This document shows, one piece after another, positions 44,165 through 56,940 of a stretch of DNA of 64,000 bases. The translations under genes were made by a program, and so were the position numbers. How positions within the stretch are numbered: position 1 is the first letter of the stretch; each line of letters begins with the position of its first letter. The notes beneath the pieces were generated by a model. It saw only the letters and a program-made list of their open reading frames with translations. It searched no databases and was not told the DNA's origin. The DNA is from Aldrovandia affinis (lineage: Eukaryota > Chordata > Actinopteri > Notacanthiformes > Halosauridae), in NCBI GenBank assembly GCA_029706075.1, contig JAINUG010000055.1, positions 372,001 to 436,000 of the forward strand. The letters are read 5' to 3'.

Positions 44165-44318
44165 GGTTCTCTGTGGCTCAGTTGGTAGAGCACAGCGTTG
44201 GCAACGCTGAGGTTGTGGGTTCAATCCCCACTGGGGCTACATATACTGAAAATGTATGCATTCACTACTGTAAGTCGCTTTGGATAAAAGCATCTGCTAA
44301 ATGGTGTATATTATTTTT
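44165..44318 (+). repeat. tRNA-derived SINE with LINE-type tail
   Basis: The head is a tRNA-like promoter: TGGCTCAGTTGGTAGAGCAC (A box) and GGTTGTGGGTTCAATCCCC (B box). The tail GTAAGTCGCTTTGGATAAAA, GCATCTGCTAAATGG is shared with RSg-1-type LINEs. It is not a tRNA gene, because the acceptor stem does not pair and the tail is LINE-derived. Confidence 0.9.
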
Positions 44319-45619
44319 ATCATGTGAATTTGCTTTGTCCTGGGAGTTACCTGGAGTTAAACTGGAAAGCATCGAATTTAAGCATGAAATCAGTGATGTA
44401 TTGACATATTTTGACAAACGTGGTCGAGCAGAATCAAATTTTCACTCATCAATCGAGAAGGTTGCCGCTGCAGCGGTGGCGTCATTTGGGTATGGCAGGG
44501 TATGGAAGCTACCCTGGCTCGAGACCCAGTTCTTGATTTTGTCTCTTTTTACTCATTTTTATCTTTGTTTGTTGTATATTGGAAGTAAGGAATAGGGACA
44601 ATTTCTACCAACACCTGAGAGGTATGCATTATTTCAATTGTGTCTTGTTTATGGTCAGCCAGTAAGCTTAAGACAAATGTTTGTAATGTAGCCCACAGAT
44701 TGCTGCTGCTGCCGATTTTAAAACAATAGATTTTGTAGCTTGGTCATTGTTGTTATCTAAATAAGTCTCACTCTGTCATGTAAGTCAAGTGTCAGCATCA
44801 TGAAACTCCATTCGTAATCCCCAGTGTTACTGTCTGTAGTGACTTACTATGAGTGTAGAGCTGTTGTCAATACATTTGGGCAGGCACTGGGCCATAGCAT
44901 TCCACTATGCCCTTCCTTATGTCTGATAGGTGATCTGTCTGGCTTGGACACTCCATCTAAACATTAAAAAAATATATATTCTCCTCTCTATGACTATTGC
45001 TAAAAAGGTAATTCTGACCAATTGTAAAGACAGACATAAATCTCCTTGCACCGATGGCTGAACCTCATGACTGGGCATGTGGCACTTTAACAACTGACGT
45101 TATCTCTCAAAAACAAATATTTCCTTCTTCAATCCATGGAAACCATTTATCAATATCATTGACCCAAATCATCTAAACACCATGAATACCCCAATAGTTT
45201 GTTAGTCCCTTTGTACTCTTCTTGTACGCAACCCGATATGGCGGGAGGGTCTTGGACAGAGCAGAGGGCTGGGTTAGGGTTTGAGTTAGGGGCGAAGGTG
45301 GGAAGGGGTTTGTAGAGGGGAAGTGGTTGTTGACCTTGGGAAAGAGGTGGGATAGAGCACGGGACTCAAAGGTAAATTGAAAATGTATCAAATGTAATTT
45401 TTTAGCTTTATTATTTTTGTGATCTGTTTATTTGGTGATTCCTTTTTCTTTGTCTGTATTGTAATTTTTTTTTTACCTACAGAGCGGGAGTGGAGGTGGT
45501 GGGCCAAAATATGAGGAAAAAGCAATGTGTATAGGGGAGTTATCATCTTGCAACATGGGAACATCTTGAGGAAACAATGTTTGCACCATAGGGTGCATCT
45601 GGTCATTCCATAACAGATC

Positions 45620-46180
45620 CCTCGCCCCTTTTAATAGTTGGGAACAGGCAATCTGGGTTGAAAGCTTCCAAAGCTTCCATCCAGATGTAGGAAAAAGAGT
45701 ACAAGATGACTCATCAGAACATATGACTTTCTTCCACTGCTCAGAATTCCAGGTTTTTTGCTCATTACAGCAGGTTATGTGTTGCTGTGCATTGGCCTTG
45801 GTTACAAGCAGTTTCAGAATGGCAGCCCCACCATAAATATCAGCTTTGTCAAGCTCATGACATCGTTTTTATTGAGACTGGGTTACGGAGGTTTAGATTT
45901 ATATTCAGTTCTGTGGTCATTTTTGAGGCCGTTTTTTTTTTTTTTTTTTTTTAGCAACTATCCTGTTAGGTGTCCATCTATCCCTGTCAGTGAGCTTTGA
46001 CTTGCAACGACACTGTTCCCCTTGACACATTCAATAATTTTGCCGTTTCTGTGACTGACGCACTTGCAATTCAGACACCCACTATTTGACCTATTCAAAA
46101 CCTGCTAGATCTCTCATGTTCCTTTAGAAACTCACACATTGACACCAACAGGATGCAGCTGCCTGCAGTGGCACATACGT
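45620..46180 (-). repeat. Very decayed Tc1-like remnant
   Basis: TGACTCATCAGAACATATGAC, TTTCTTCCACTGCTCAGAATTCC and AGGTTATGTGTTGCTGTGCATTG recall the TCATCTGACCATACAAC... TTCCACTGCTCAG stretch of the element at 2495-3639. No ends remain. It contains an 18-base T run at about 45935-45952. Confidence 0.5.
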
Positions 46181-46575
46181 GGGTCATTCTGGAAACTCTC
46201 CCGCAAGGCAACTGTGCTCTTTAGTGAGGTGCACATGCTTTTTCTCATCACGGTAGTGGGCCAGTCGGACAGGAACCTGATCGCCATTTTAGTTCATAAC
46301 TGAGGTGAAGACCATGGAGACTGAGAGATCCCTATGTTGCCGTAGGCCTCACTGACTTCTGCTATGCTCTACACATGACAAATCCATCTCTCAGGTCAGC
46401 CTGTTCTTTGCACAAATCAGATTAAAGCACACTAACAAGGGAAATGTTGTAGGACTAGTGAGAGGTGCTAGTGGTAGGTAGTAAACATTTTATGGTGGGA
46501 AGGAAATAATAAATAAATCAGAAATATAATAAATACCACAAGGACTACATGAATGATCCCAAACCTTTAAACATA

Positions 46576-47425
46576 CAGTGGGTTCGGAAAGTATTCAGAC
46601 CCCCTTACATTTTTCACTCTGTCATATTGCAGCCATTTGCTAAAATCAATTAATTTCATTTTTTTCCTCGTTCATGCACACACAGCACCCAATATTGTCA
46701 GAAAAACACAGACTTGTAGAAATTTTTGCAGATTTATTACAAAATAAACACTGAAATATCACATGGCCATAAGTATTCAGACCCTTTGCTGTGACACTTT
46801 TATATTTAACTCAGGTGCTGTCCAATTATTCTGATCATCCTTGAGATGGGCCTACACCTTCATTGGAGTCCAGCTGTGCTTAATTATATTGATTGGACTT
46901 GATTTGGAAAGGCACACACCTGTCTATGTAAGGTCCCACAGTTGACAGTGCATGTCAGAGTAAAAACCAAGCCATGAAGTCCTAGGAACTCTCCATAGAC
47001 CTCCGAGATAGAATTGTGTTGAGGCATAGATCTGGGGAAGGGTATAAAAACATTGCTAAAGCATTGAAAGCACCCAGGAGAACAGTGGGCTCCATCATTG
47101 TGAAATGGAATAAGTTTGAAACCACCACAACTCTTCTTAGAGCTGGCCGTCTGGCCAAACTAAGTAACCGGGCAAGAAGGGACATGGTCAGGAGGTGACC
47201 AAGAACCCAATGGCCACTCTAAGAGAGCTTCAGAGTTCCTCTGCAGCGATGGGAGAACCTGGTAGAAGGACAAACATCTCTGCAGCACTCCCATCAATCA
47301 GACCTTTATGGTAGCACTTGGCATTCAGGCCAAAAATTTCAATTTGTGTCTCATCAGACCGGATAATCTTTTTCCTGATGCTCTTAGAGTCCTTTAAGTA
47401 CCATTTGGCAAACTCCAGGGGAGTA
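46576..47425 (+). mobile_element. Tc1 remnant with internally inverted segment
   Basis: Left end CAGTGGGTTCGGAAAGTATT next to TA at 46574-46575. The + strand codes for RHRSGEGYKNIAKALKAPRR, a transposase HTH, up to about 47290. From about 47310 to 47425 the sequence is transposase central domain on the opposite strand: read on -, SDETQIEIFGLNAKCY, the first catalytic Asp region, preceded by LEFAKWYLKDSKSIRKKIIR. The right end is missing. Confidence 0.8.
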
Positions 47426-48097
47426 GGGCATTATTTCTAAAATGTGCAGCATAACTGCTAAATGTTTTACAGCTGTGGATTTTTCTGTACCCACAAATAA
47501 ACCTTGAAATTGATTTTGTTTGATCTGGGCAGCAAATTGTGTTTGCATTTATGTTGCTATGTTGCTTAATTGCAGTGGTGGGCATTCTGGAAATTAAAAA
47601 ATAAATATTTTGATCTGAGGTTGGGTGTCCACTGAATGTGGAGCCGGGAGAAACAATCCCTTAAAAAAACACTAATTATATCCCATGAATGTGTTATTCC
47701 AGTTAGTGTAGCCGGTGTGCTATGTCCAATCATGTTAATTTTGCCTTGTGTTCTGACGTATCCAATATAGACGAGGCAGGAGGCAGTTCTGGGTCTTTGG
47801 TCTCTTTACTGGCATCTGGTATGACATAATGACACAGAGGTTTGTCAATCTAGTTGGCAAATTAATTCAACATGATAACGTATTTTTTCTCTAATATGAA
47901 ATTCACTTAAAACCTAGCGACGCCTAATCACAACAGGATTAACACAAAATGAAACCGGGTTTATACGGAGCTAGATACAACAATTAGATTACATTTGTAT
48001 CATACATTACAACTTTTATTAACTTCCATCAGCGGAGTTTGATTCGACTCAGTTTAGTTTCTTCAGTTAGAAACAGCTTTGACTCACGCACACATAG
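47426..48097. other. Unassigned DNA between Tc1 and BEL elements
   Basis: No recognisable repeat end, exon or RNA gene. Confidence 0.4.
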
Positions 48098-48941
48098 TGT
48101 ACTGTCCTCCCTACGTGTGTGTCTGTACGCAGTTAGACAAACTCCTTTCAATAACAAGATGGGAGTCAGGATGTAGCGTCCAAGCTCCGGTGTTTAATAA
48201 TGCCACTTGCATGATGTAAAAGAAACAATACAATTTGATGTATTGGGTTGGAGTAAAACCGAGGAGGGTAAAAGAAAGAAAGAAATACACACTGCATTCA
48301 CACATGCTTGTGTTTCTTTTAGCTTCGAAATACACACTGTATTGCTAATTCACAAATAAAGATTAATTTAAAACACATATACTCGTGTTCCTTTTAGCTT
48401 AGAAACGCACACTGCATGACTAATTCACAAATACACGCTACTGTACCCACTCTAGGTAAGTATTAAAGTAAGCTTTAAACACTTTTATAAAACAGATCAA
48501 CCGAAGAGCTGCTAGTAAGTAGCCTATTGCTAACAGCTATGAGCTACTGAACGCGCTAGGCTAAATTACATAGGCTTTCTACGGGGGACGAGTTAGCATT
48601 GCGCTAGCGAATGTAAAACTGGCTAATACAAATGTACACACTAAATGCATAAAATATAGCAAACATTTGTACAGGAATATGTAATAGAACAATCCAACCT
48701 ACAGGCAATGCTTTCGAAGGCGAAACAAGGTGAGATTGCAGAGAATTAACTGAGCACTTTGTAGTAATGTGAAAACATTGGTTTTCTTATCACTACATGA
48801 ACTTACCGTTTCCTGTTTCCTGTATGTAGATTCATGGCGTTTTACTTAAGCGGCCAGTAGGTGGCAGTAAGCATTAAAACATAACATTTGCAATTACAAG
48901 GCAAAACAACAACGTTTGCAACGAGCAAACGAGGCAAAACA
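48098..48941 (-). repeat. BEL 3' LTR (complete, 844 bp)
   Basis: On the - strand it starts TGTTTTGCCTCG right after the purine tract AGACAGGGAG (48942-48951) and ends GGACAGTACA at 48098: TG...CA ends next to a polypurine tract. Confidence 0.85.
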
Positions 48942-49007
48942 CTCCCTGTCTGGCATCTATTGGATGCCACTACTTATAAACATACCTAACTGGGGAACCA
49001 ATAACAC

Positions 49008-50747
49008 TCAGTCCTCTTTAGGTAAGAGAAGTATGACCTCTGAGACGGGTCTGAAGAACTTCTTCACGATCCCTTGAACAGTGACCTTAACTTCTATCTT
49101 GCGCACCCTGTTGTCCTTGCTGGGGAAGACGGCGGTGACAAGACCCATAAGCCACTCGTTGCGGGATACTTTACTTTCTTTCAGTAAGATGATGTCGCCT
49201 CCTCGGAGACTCCGACGAGTCTCGTTCCACTTCTGCCGGCTTTGCAAGGTGGGGAGGTACTCGGTGTGCCAGCGGGTCCAGAACCTGCTGGCCAATGCTT
49301 GTACTTGTCTCCACTGGCTCTTCAGGAGCTCTTTGTCGGAGAAGTCTCCAGGAGAAGTGGACACGCTGCCCTTCTGTGTGAGTAACATGTTTGGGGTCAA
49401 GAGGAGCGGTGAATCTGGATCGGAGGAGACAGGAACAAGGGGTCTCGCATTGATGATTGCTGACACTTCAGCCATGAAGGTGCACAGCACTTCGTGGTTC
49501 AGGTGAGATGGTCTGTTCTACAGCAACATGGAATCCAGAATGCGGCGCGACACTCTGATCATGCGTTCCCACGCACCACCCATGTGTGAAGCATGTGGAG
49601 GATTAAACTCCCATGTACAACCTCGTTAGTTTAGGTATGTCTGGATGCTTGGCTGTTGGTTGTGATCTTTCCCTAAATCCAGCTCTGGACAGGCGCCGAT
49701 GAAATTCGTTCCGCAGTCCGATCTTAATTGCTTCGCTGGCCCGCGAATAGCGAAGAATCTCCGTAATGCATTAATGCAGCTGGACGTGTCCATAGATTCG
49801 ATCACTTCTATGTGCACTGCTCTTGTGCCCATGCAAGTGAATAACATGGCCCAGCGTTTGGTATGAGCGGCACCTCATCTGGTGATGGTCCAAGGGCCAA
49901 AAACATCCAGGCCAACGTATGAAAACGGAGGCGACGAGCTAAGTCGTTCCGGAGGTAGATCGGCCATCTTCTGCTTCTCCGTTCTTTGTCTAAACTTTCT
50001 GCATGTGACACATTGGTGTAGGACGGATCCAATTAACCGTTTGCAGCTAACAATCCACAAACCGGCTGTTCGAATGGCTCCCTCAGTGAACTGGCGGCTC
50101 TTATGTTCTATCAGTTCGTGGTGGTGTCTTATGAGCAGTGTTGCAATGTGGCTTTGTCATGGCAGGACAACAGGACTCTTTTCTTGCATGCTCAGTTTGG
50201 CATGCGTCAGCCTCCCTCCAATTCTGATAAGGCCATCATTCAAGACTGGATTCAGTTTCCACAGCGAACTGGTCTTGGGAATGCTTCTGTCCTCCGCAAG
50301 AGCGCTGTACTCCTCAGAGTATGCCTGGCTCTGAACTGACCTTATGATGATGTTCTCTGCCGCAGCCAGTTCATCTGGAGAACGAGGTTTCCTGCACCAG
50401 TGCCATCCTCTGCATTCGTTTGATGAGCTGCCGGGATCAGATTTGTAACAACAAACCACATGGATGAAAGAAGCTATAGCTCTCACGAGTGATCGCCAGG
50501 TGGAGAAGCGCTCAAAGTGCTCACAGGTGAGTAGGCCCTCTTGGGTGTGAGTCATTAAGCTGGTTACATGAGAACGAACTTCCACATCTAGTTCTGGGTC
50601 GATGAGATTGAATGATTCTTGTGCCGTATGGTCGGCTTGGTCAGGCCTATGTAAGAAAGCTGGCCCGGTGAACCACATTGTACTGAAGAGTTGGGAGGTG
50701 GGCACTGACCTGGTGGCGAGGTCAGCTGGATTCAGCTCTGTGGGCAT
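49008..50747 (-). pseudogene. BEL RNase H end and integrase remnants
   Basis: PTELNPADLATRSVPTSQLF is the conserved BEL segment before integrase. The zinc finger has CVTCRKF, with GLWIVSCKRLIGSVLHQC before it. The core shows GTRAVHIEVIESMDTSSCIN and RSDCGTNFIGA (catalytic Asp). The last part, AIINARPLVPVSSDPDSPLL to SRNEWLMGLVTAVFP, is an open frame to the stop at 49008. Frames change at about 49860 and 49500. Confidence 0.86.
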
Positions 50748-50759
50748 ATAGTTGATTAT

Positions 50760-52878
50760 CTGATCAGTTTAATTCTATTGTGTACATATACATAGAACAG
50801 CTTTGACTCATTGTAAATGTAGCCGAGCACAACTTTGCTGTCGCTGTAGAATTTCACCACATCAAGCTTGAGATCTATCTCATCCAGTATGAGCAGCGCC
50901 ATCTCCACCGCCAATACTGCAGCACATAACTCCAGGTGTGGTATGGTCGGTTCTGACCGGGTGTCAGCTTCGCCTTTCCCAGGACGAATCCTACATTGCT
51001 TTGACCGTCATCATCCAGGGATCTCAGGTAGGCTACCGCGCCAATAGCTTTGTTGGACGCATCTGAGAATACACACAGCTCAGTGTGTTTGGATTTGGAG
51101 AGTGTGTCTGGTGAGTAGGTGCATGGGATATGAAGATTTTTTAAATCTTGGAGAGACTATTTCCATGTCTCCGATTCTGTTAACCTGCTTTCGGGGAGTG
51201 GAGAGTCCCAGTCACTCGTGTCTGTGCAAAGCTCTCGCAGTAGGGCTCTTCCCTGAATAGTCACGGCTGCGACCATGCCGAGAGGGTCAAAGAGTTGACT
51301 ATTGACAGCACTCCGCAGCATGTAAATGGCTTGTCACCTACAGACACTGCGAAGGTGAATGTGTCAGATACAATTTCCCAGCATAGACTAAGGCTTTGCT
51401 GGTCTGGCATGATTTCGTCACTGAAGTCTAAGTCTTTGATGCCCTTGGCGAGATCCTCAGCTGGGAAGGCCTTCATCACCGCTGCACTGTTTGAGGCAAT
51501 TTTGTGCATCCTCAGGTTGGACTGTGCAGCAGGCTGATAGCCTCTGCTTCTGAAGGTAAGGATATGAGGCCATCATCAACATAAAAATGCCTCTCCACAA
51601 ACTCTTTTGTGTCTGCTCCATGTTCGTGTTCTCCCTCTTTAGCCGCACGCCTGAGCCCATAGATGGAGACTGCGGGGGAGGGGCTGTTACCAAAAACGTG
51701 GACCCGCATTCTTTATTTGGTGATGTCCTTTGACATGTCGTTACCGTGGAACCAGAAGAACCTCAGATAGTTCCTATGGTCTTCTCTCACCACAAAACAA
51801 TAGAATATCTGTTGCATGTCTGCCGTTACTGCTATGAGCTCTTTCCTAAAGTGAATCAGCACACCAAGAACGTTGTTGAGTGAGATGCTACAGTGTTGTG
51901 CACTAGAGTCAAAAACGACTCTAATTTGACCAGGTTTCTGGGGGTGATAAACTCAAAAAATTGGGAGATACCAGCACTCTTCTCCATCTCTGAGCGGAGG
52001 TGCTACTTCTGTGTGTTTGTTCTCGAAAACTTTCTCCATGAAGGCAGTGAACTGCTCCTTGATTTCAGGCTTTCTATCCAATGTGCGCCACAGTGACACA
52101 AGGCATGAAAGTGCTTGGTCACGATTGTTTGGCAGAGGAAGCCAGGGTACCTTGAAGGGGAGAGGTGCAACCCAGCTGTTCACCTCGTCTTTGTGAACTT
52201 CTCTCTCCATGATGTTCATGAAGGCTTCGTCTTCAAAGGAGGGAGCCCTTTTGTCATCGTCCTTTGTCTTCCTGAACACCGTGTGCCCCAGTTCGTCGAT
52301 GGCTCTGCTGTCAGCCGAGCTTACCGATGCTGTGTGGGAGAAATTACCCGGTTACTCCCCGCTGTAGCTTGCTCTCTCTTTCAGGTGAATGTGACTTGAG
52401 CAGGGAGTGAGGAAGGAGGGTCGACCTAGGCACACAGCTTGACCTAGGCACACTTCTCCCACCACCACCCAGCCTAGGTTGAGTCTTTGGGCGAAGACCG
52501 TTAACTTGCTCCCTTACCTTATGCACCCTCAGAACGTCTCTCCCGAGCAGGAGGAGAATCTGGGCCTTTGGGTCCAATGTTGGGAAACGTGGTGCTATGA
52601 ACTTTAGGTGGGGGTGGTGAAGTGCTGCTTTGGGCGTTGGTATCTCTGATCTGTTGTCCGGGATTTCATTGCACTCTATCAGTGGCGGTAAGTCTATACT
52701 CACCCCCCCACTCACTGCCTCGGCACAGAACCCGTCTGCTTTTCTTCCTGTCATTTCTAAGAGCCCAGCGCAAGTCCTCAGTGTGTAAGGGGCTGGGCTG
52801 TTCTTGATGCCAAACATATCAAAGAAGTCTGACCTTGCGAGTGACCGATTACTTTGGTCATCGAGTATAGCATACATG
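50760..52878 (-). pseudogene. BEL pol: protease and reverse transcriptase remnants
   Basis: Protease AILDDQSNRSLARSDFFDMF (Asp-Asp-Gln-Ser signature) starts right after the inserted repeat, and LLLGRDVLRVHKVREQVNGL ends the domain. RT follows in pieces: VPWLPLPNNRDQALSCLVSL, FMEKVFENKHTEVAPPL, then near 51575 FYVDDGLISLPSEAEAISLL with the catalytic YVDD. Several frameshifts and stops separate them. Confidence 0.85.
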
Positions 52879-53912
52879 TTGTGGAGGACGTCGGTCTCGG
52901 CGTGGGAGTGGCATGGTTGCCTGTGTTGTTTCATGTGGTAGAGGCCTTTGGAGCAGTGAGACTTTCCGGGGGCAGGTTTGGCACTCTCACAGGGTGTGAG
53001 AGTGAACTGTCACCCGGAAGGGAGGTCCAAAGGCCATAATTGGTTTAATTATTATTTTATTATTTAATTGGTGTCAATCAGTCAATTGATATGGAAGTCA
53101 ATTGGCTGATTGGGTGTCTGTGTGAGAATGTGAGTTGAGTGATTGTGATTGGGTGATTGCCTCACGAGTCCCACCTGAGCCAGGCAGAAACTAAGCCAAT
53201 TTAAGAGCAGGTGGGGCGAGTGGGGAGTTAGTCAGTCTTGTCGTGATGTGTGTGTGAGTGCACGTGCACGTATGTTGTGGAATGTTGAATGTTGAATGTT
53301 TGATGTTGAATGTTTGATGTTTGTGGAGTTTTGTGTGCGTTTGTCGAAAGTGACTGAGGAGAGTGCTTCCTGTTTGTGTGGGGAAGAGGGAGAGGGGGTG
53401 CACTAAGAGTGTCTGCCTCTCTCCCTCGGTGTGACTGTGGAGAGCGAGAGGGTGCCCTGGACGGAGGGTCCGCCTCTCGCCCTCGGTTTTATTGAAAGAG
53501 AGCTCGCACTCGGCAGTGGAGAGTGTTTCTGGGCAACAGCCCAAGAACTCACTGAAAGAGTGGAGTGTCTTGGGGCTGATTGTCAGAACTCTCACTGTGG
53601 GGAGTGGCGAGTGTCTCTGTATGAATGGGTAAGAGAACTTGAACTGAAATGTTTGAGTGTCTCAGTATGAATGGGTAGGAAGCACTTGAAAGGTCACTGG
53701 ATATGTGTGTGCCTGGGGAGGTTCCAAGTTATAATTATTTTAACTTGTTATTGTTCGTTTGTTGTATTGTATTGTATGGTATTGTATAGTTCGTTGTTTT
53801 TACCTGAAAGCTTCGTGGCGAGTAGGGTGAAGATTTTGTGTCTGTGTTTGTGTTGGTCTTTGTTATATGTTAACCTGCTACTCCCACTGTCTCTCCCCCA
53901 TGTCTGGGAGAG
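52879..53912 (+). repeat. Unclassified ~1.1 kb interspersed repeat, copy 2 (inside BEL)
   Basis: GTTGTGGAGGACGTCGGTCT, GGCACTCTCACAGGGTGTGA, an AT-rich patch with GTGTCAATCAGTCAATTG, TGATTGGGTGATTGCCTCAC, a GTGTGTG patch, TTGAATGTTTGATG repeats, GAACTCACTGAAAGAGTGGA and CCCACTGTCTCTCCCCCATG in the same order as copy 1. It sits between gag and protease of the BEL element. Compared with copy 1 it ends about 100 bp earlier at the CCATGTCTGGGAGAG side. Confidence 0.65.
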
Positions 53913-54928
53913 GACCTGGGTGCATTGCGGCGCTGTGGCAGTCACTCTCACACTCCTTGCATCTTAGCGCTGTCCTACAATCTCTTGCAGTGTGGGATAC
54001 GGAGGCGCAACACCTAAAACATATCCCGTTATCTCTGAGGTAGGCTTTCTGTTCACCTATGGGCTTGTTTCTAAAGCTTCTGCATTTCATGAGTGGATGA
54101 GGCTTACGGTGGATGGGGCAATGTTTTCCCGGATCCTCTTCCCTCTCTTCTGCGTCCGTACTGGTGTCGTTCTTTGCAGTGACGTCCGTCTTATGCACAG
54201 ATATGGGCGTTCTTGTGCTTACGTGCTTTGGCACAGGCTTCTCATACTTTGAGGGTCCACTACTGTAGCTGGACAGGGCAAAGCTTGGATAATTTCTAAT
54301 TCTGGCCTCTCTGTATATAAAGTTTACAAAGAAGGAAAATGGGGGAAACCACATGCCGTTGTCTTCTTTGAATTTGGAGCCTACGTTGATCCATCTCTCT
54401 TGGAGGGGGTGGGGCAACTTCTCCACAATTGGGTTGATGCCGTGGGCAGTATCTAAACAGGGCGAGCCCGGATAAATATCCGTCTGTCTTGGCTGCCAGC
54501 AGCTCCCTTAACAGGTCTCCGAGTTCCCTAAGCTTGAGGTAGTCTCTGTTACCTATTTTAGGAAACTTTTCCAGCTTGCTGAAGAGGGCTTTCTCTATGA
54601 CCTCGGGAGCACTGTAACACTCTCACAGTCTTGCCCAGACCATTCTAAGGGCTGCACCAGCATTTAGGTAGACCGACCGGATCCTACGTGGATGTTCTGA
54701 CGATTCTTTGCCTAGCCATGCTGACAACAAATCAAACTCCTCACTAGCACTCAAGCTTATGCCCTCAGTGGCATTAAAGAAGGATGATTGCCATGCTCTA
54801 AAGCTCTCAGGCTTGTCATCAGATTTTGTGAGACCTGTGTTTACAAGTTCTCTACGTGCTAAATATTGTGCAATGAGCATCATATCAGGCGTCTGTGCAA
54901 GGGTTGCTGGAGTGTGATCGCATCGGGG
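53913..54928 (-). pseudogene. BEL gag, C-terminal part with zinc knuckle
   Basis: After the Gypsy element the reading continues MMLIAQYLARRELVNTGLTK, DKPESFRAWQSSFFNATEGI, typical BEL gag. Further on, CFRCCASVSHTARDC and CKECESDCHSAAMHPGPLP form the Cys/His zinc knuckles. Frames change near 54620 and 54430. The unclassified repeat begins just after HPGPLP. Confidence 0.8.
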
Positions 54929-55314
54929 TGTTACAATCTGGCTCAAAAGGATGTGACAAAAGAGGGAGACCACACAGTCTGAAAGTAATAACAAAATATT
55001 TAATTAAGAAACTAAATAAACAATACAAATAAATGAGGTCTGTCAGTAGATCAGTGTGCATGCAATGTCTGCGTGTGTGCAGTGAGCGAGCGCACGGACA
55101 CCAAACAATACACAAACAAAGAACAAAACCAGCAGGCAGGTCAGAGAGAGAGACAGAGAAAATGGTGGGTCTCCTTTATAGCCTCCCAAGTCCCTCCCAC
55201 TCAGGTGCGCTGCAACCAAGGCGAGGTCCCAGCTCCACCCACCAACCATCTAAAACAAAGGGAGACAAACACAGCCAAACAGGACAGCATAGGGCCAACC
55301 CTGAGGCCGTCACA
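54929..55314 (-). repeat. Gypsy-type 3' LTR
   Basis: 386 bp, TGTTACAATCTGG to GCCGTCACA on the + strand; pairs with 57714-58099. Confidence 0.93.
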
Positions 55315-55644
55315 CTCCCCCCCATAAAGACAGGGTTCCTACCCTGGAACCTTACCCTTTAACCAAAATACATAATACATTACAACACAATAGCCACATG
55401 ATATACAAAGTGTCCGTGACCACATACAAACAATCCCCAACTTGCTAAGAACCCAAAGGGCTCAGACAAGATGTGCTTAGCTCAAACATAACTCCTACAA
55501 ACACACCTTTACACAGCTTAACACTTCACTCCTCTACAGACTCAGCATCTCGAACCTCAGCAGCCTTGGCGCTTCCTTTAAGAGGAAGAAAAACAGAGGC
55601 TACAGAAGACAGTGTGAAAGATGTGTTAGGTACAGGTAGTTAGA

Positions 55645-55735
55645 ACGCAACTCAATGCAACGCAACTCAATGCAACGCACACAGCAAACCAATGCAACGC
55701 AACTCAATGCAACGCAACTCAATGCAACATCAGCT
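55645..55735 (-). repeat. Minisatellite in the Gypsy-type element
   Basis: Units of AACGCAACTCAATGC (15 bases) repeat about six times with small changes. They lie between the protease scrap and the 3' LTR. Confidence 0.85.
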
Positions 55736-55939
55736 CGCTGTTCACTGATCAGCTCCTGCTGGGAGATAGACAGAGATTCAGGTACATGCAAATCCATTTC
55801 CAAATCACACTCTTCCTTCTGAACTGGACAAGCAGACTCAGCTGCAGTCATTGCCCGTGTCACAGCGCAGGCTGTGAAGACATCTGGGAACCCCTGTTTA
55901 CAATCATCTGGTTCTTTTAACAAAAGGGTACACTTAGTA

Positions 55940-56940
55940 GGTGGGGAGCCATCAGCCCTGACACGATTGCCAGCCAAATCATTCCCCAGAATGTCTTCCA
56001 AATTGTCTTTTATGTGCCAACACATATTCATCTGCCATAGTAGCTGCTTCAGAGGCATTTACTACTCCACGCTCCGCAATATGAGTGGCAACCTCAGGTG
56101 GAATGCAATCTTTAAACTGCTCTAGTACCATCAGATCACATAGTTCTTTAAAATTAGTAACCTCCAATGCAGAACACCACCTGTTGAAATGTTTAGTCAG
56201 GTCTCTTGCAAACTCAACATGTGACTGCTTATCAGACTTCCTCCAAGACCTGAAACGTTGCCGGTAGGCCTCTGGTACCAACTCATACGCTTTCAAAATG
56301 GCCTCTTTAACAGTAGAATAGTTCTGGCTGTCCCTTGCACTCAGCGCTGAATAAGCTTCTTGGGCCCTTCCTGTCAATACCGATTGCAACATAACTACAC
56401 GGTCAGCCTCAGGCCAACCTCTCACACTCGCAACACGTTCAAAAAAGGGAAAAAACGTGTCTAGTCTCTCTCATCAAACTTCGGTACTAGACGCAAGTTA
56501 CCCACTACATCAAACATTTTCAAACGTGAAGCAGATGCTTCAGACTCATGTGACCATTCAGCATCACTAAACAGCTTACCTGCCCCAAATAGGTCCAACC
56601 GGTGCCGCTGCAACTCCAATTTTTCTTTTTCAAAAGACAGCTTGATCCTTTCCTTTTCTATGCTCAATTTATCCTATCCATTTGCAACAGCAACAGCTCT
56701 TTTGCTGCTCAAAGGTTAAAGCTACTGTAGAGGAAACTACAGACTCACCAGCCTCGTTCATTGGACTCTGCAATGTAACCTGCACAACACGCTTTTCTAT
56801 TAAAGCAGCCTTCAACACCCAACCCAACCCCAACATCAACCTCATAATGCTCCACAAGCTTCAAAAGTTGCTCCTTTGTACAACTATTCAAAAGTTCCTC
56901 AGACGGAGACTGAATAAAACTAGTAACAGTAGCCATCATA
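55940..56940 (-). pseudogene. Gypsy-type gag (SCAN-like capsid), frame broken
   Basis: MATVTSFIQSPSEELLNSCT begins near 56937. A Lys/Glu-rich helix follows (IEKERIKLSFEKEKLELQRH), then VPKFDERD at the end of one frame. After a frame change comes GWPEADRVVMLQSVLTGRAQ, LKAYELVPEAYRQRFRSWRK, FNRWCSALEVTNFKELCDLM and IPPEVATHIAERGVVNASEA, a SCAN-like capsid fold known in fish Gypsy gags. Breaks lie near 56670 and 56450. A protease-like ILGNDLAGNRV is found near 55975; the rest of pol is absent. Confidence 0.83.

Noticed and set aside
44165-44240. tRNA gene
   Set aside because: A and B boxes are present, but the sequence is a SINE head joined to a LINE-type tail and lacks a paired acceptor stem.
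55645-55735. CRISPR-like direct repeats
   Set aside because: The units are contiguous, without unique spacers, inside a eukaryotic retroelement; it is a minisatellite.
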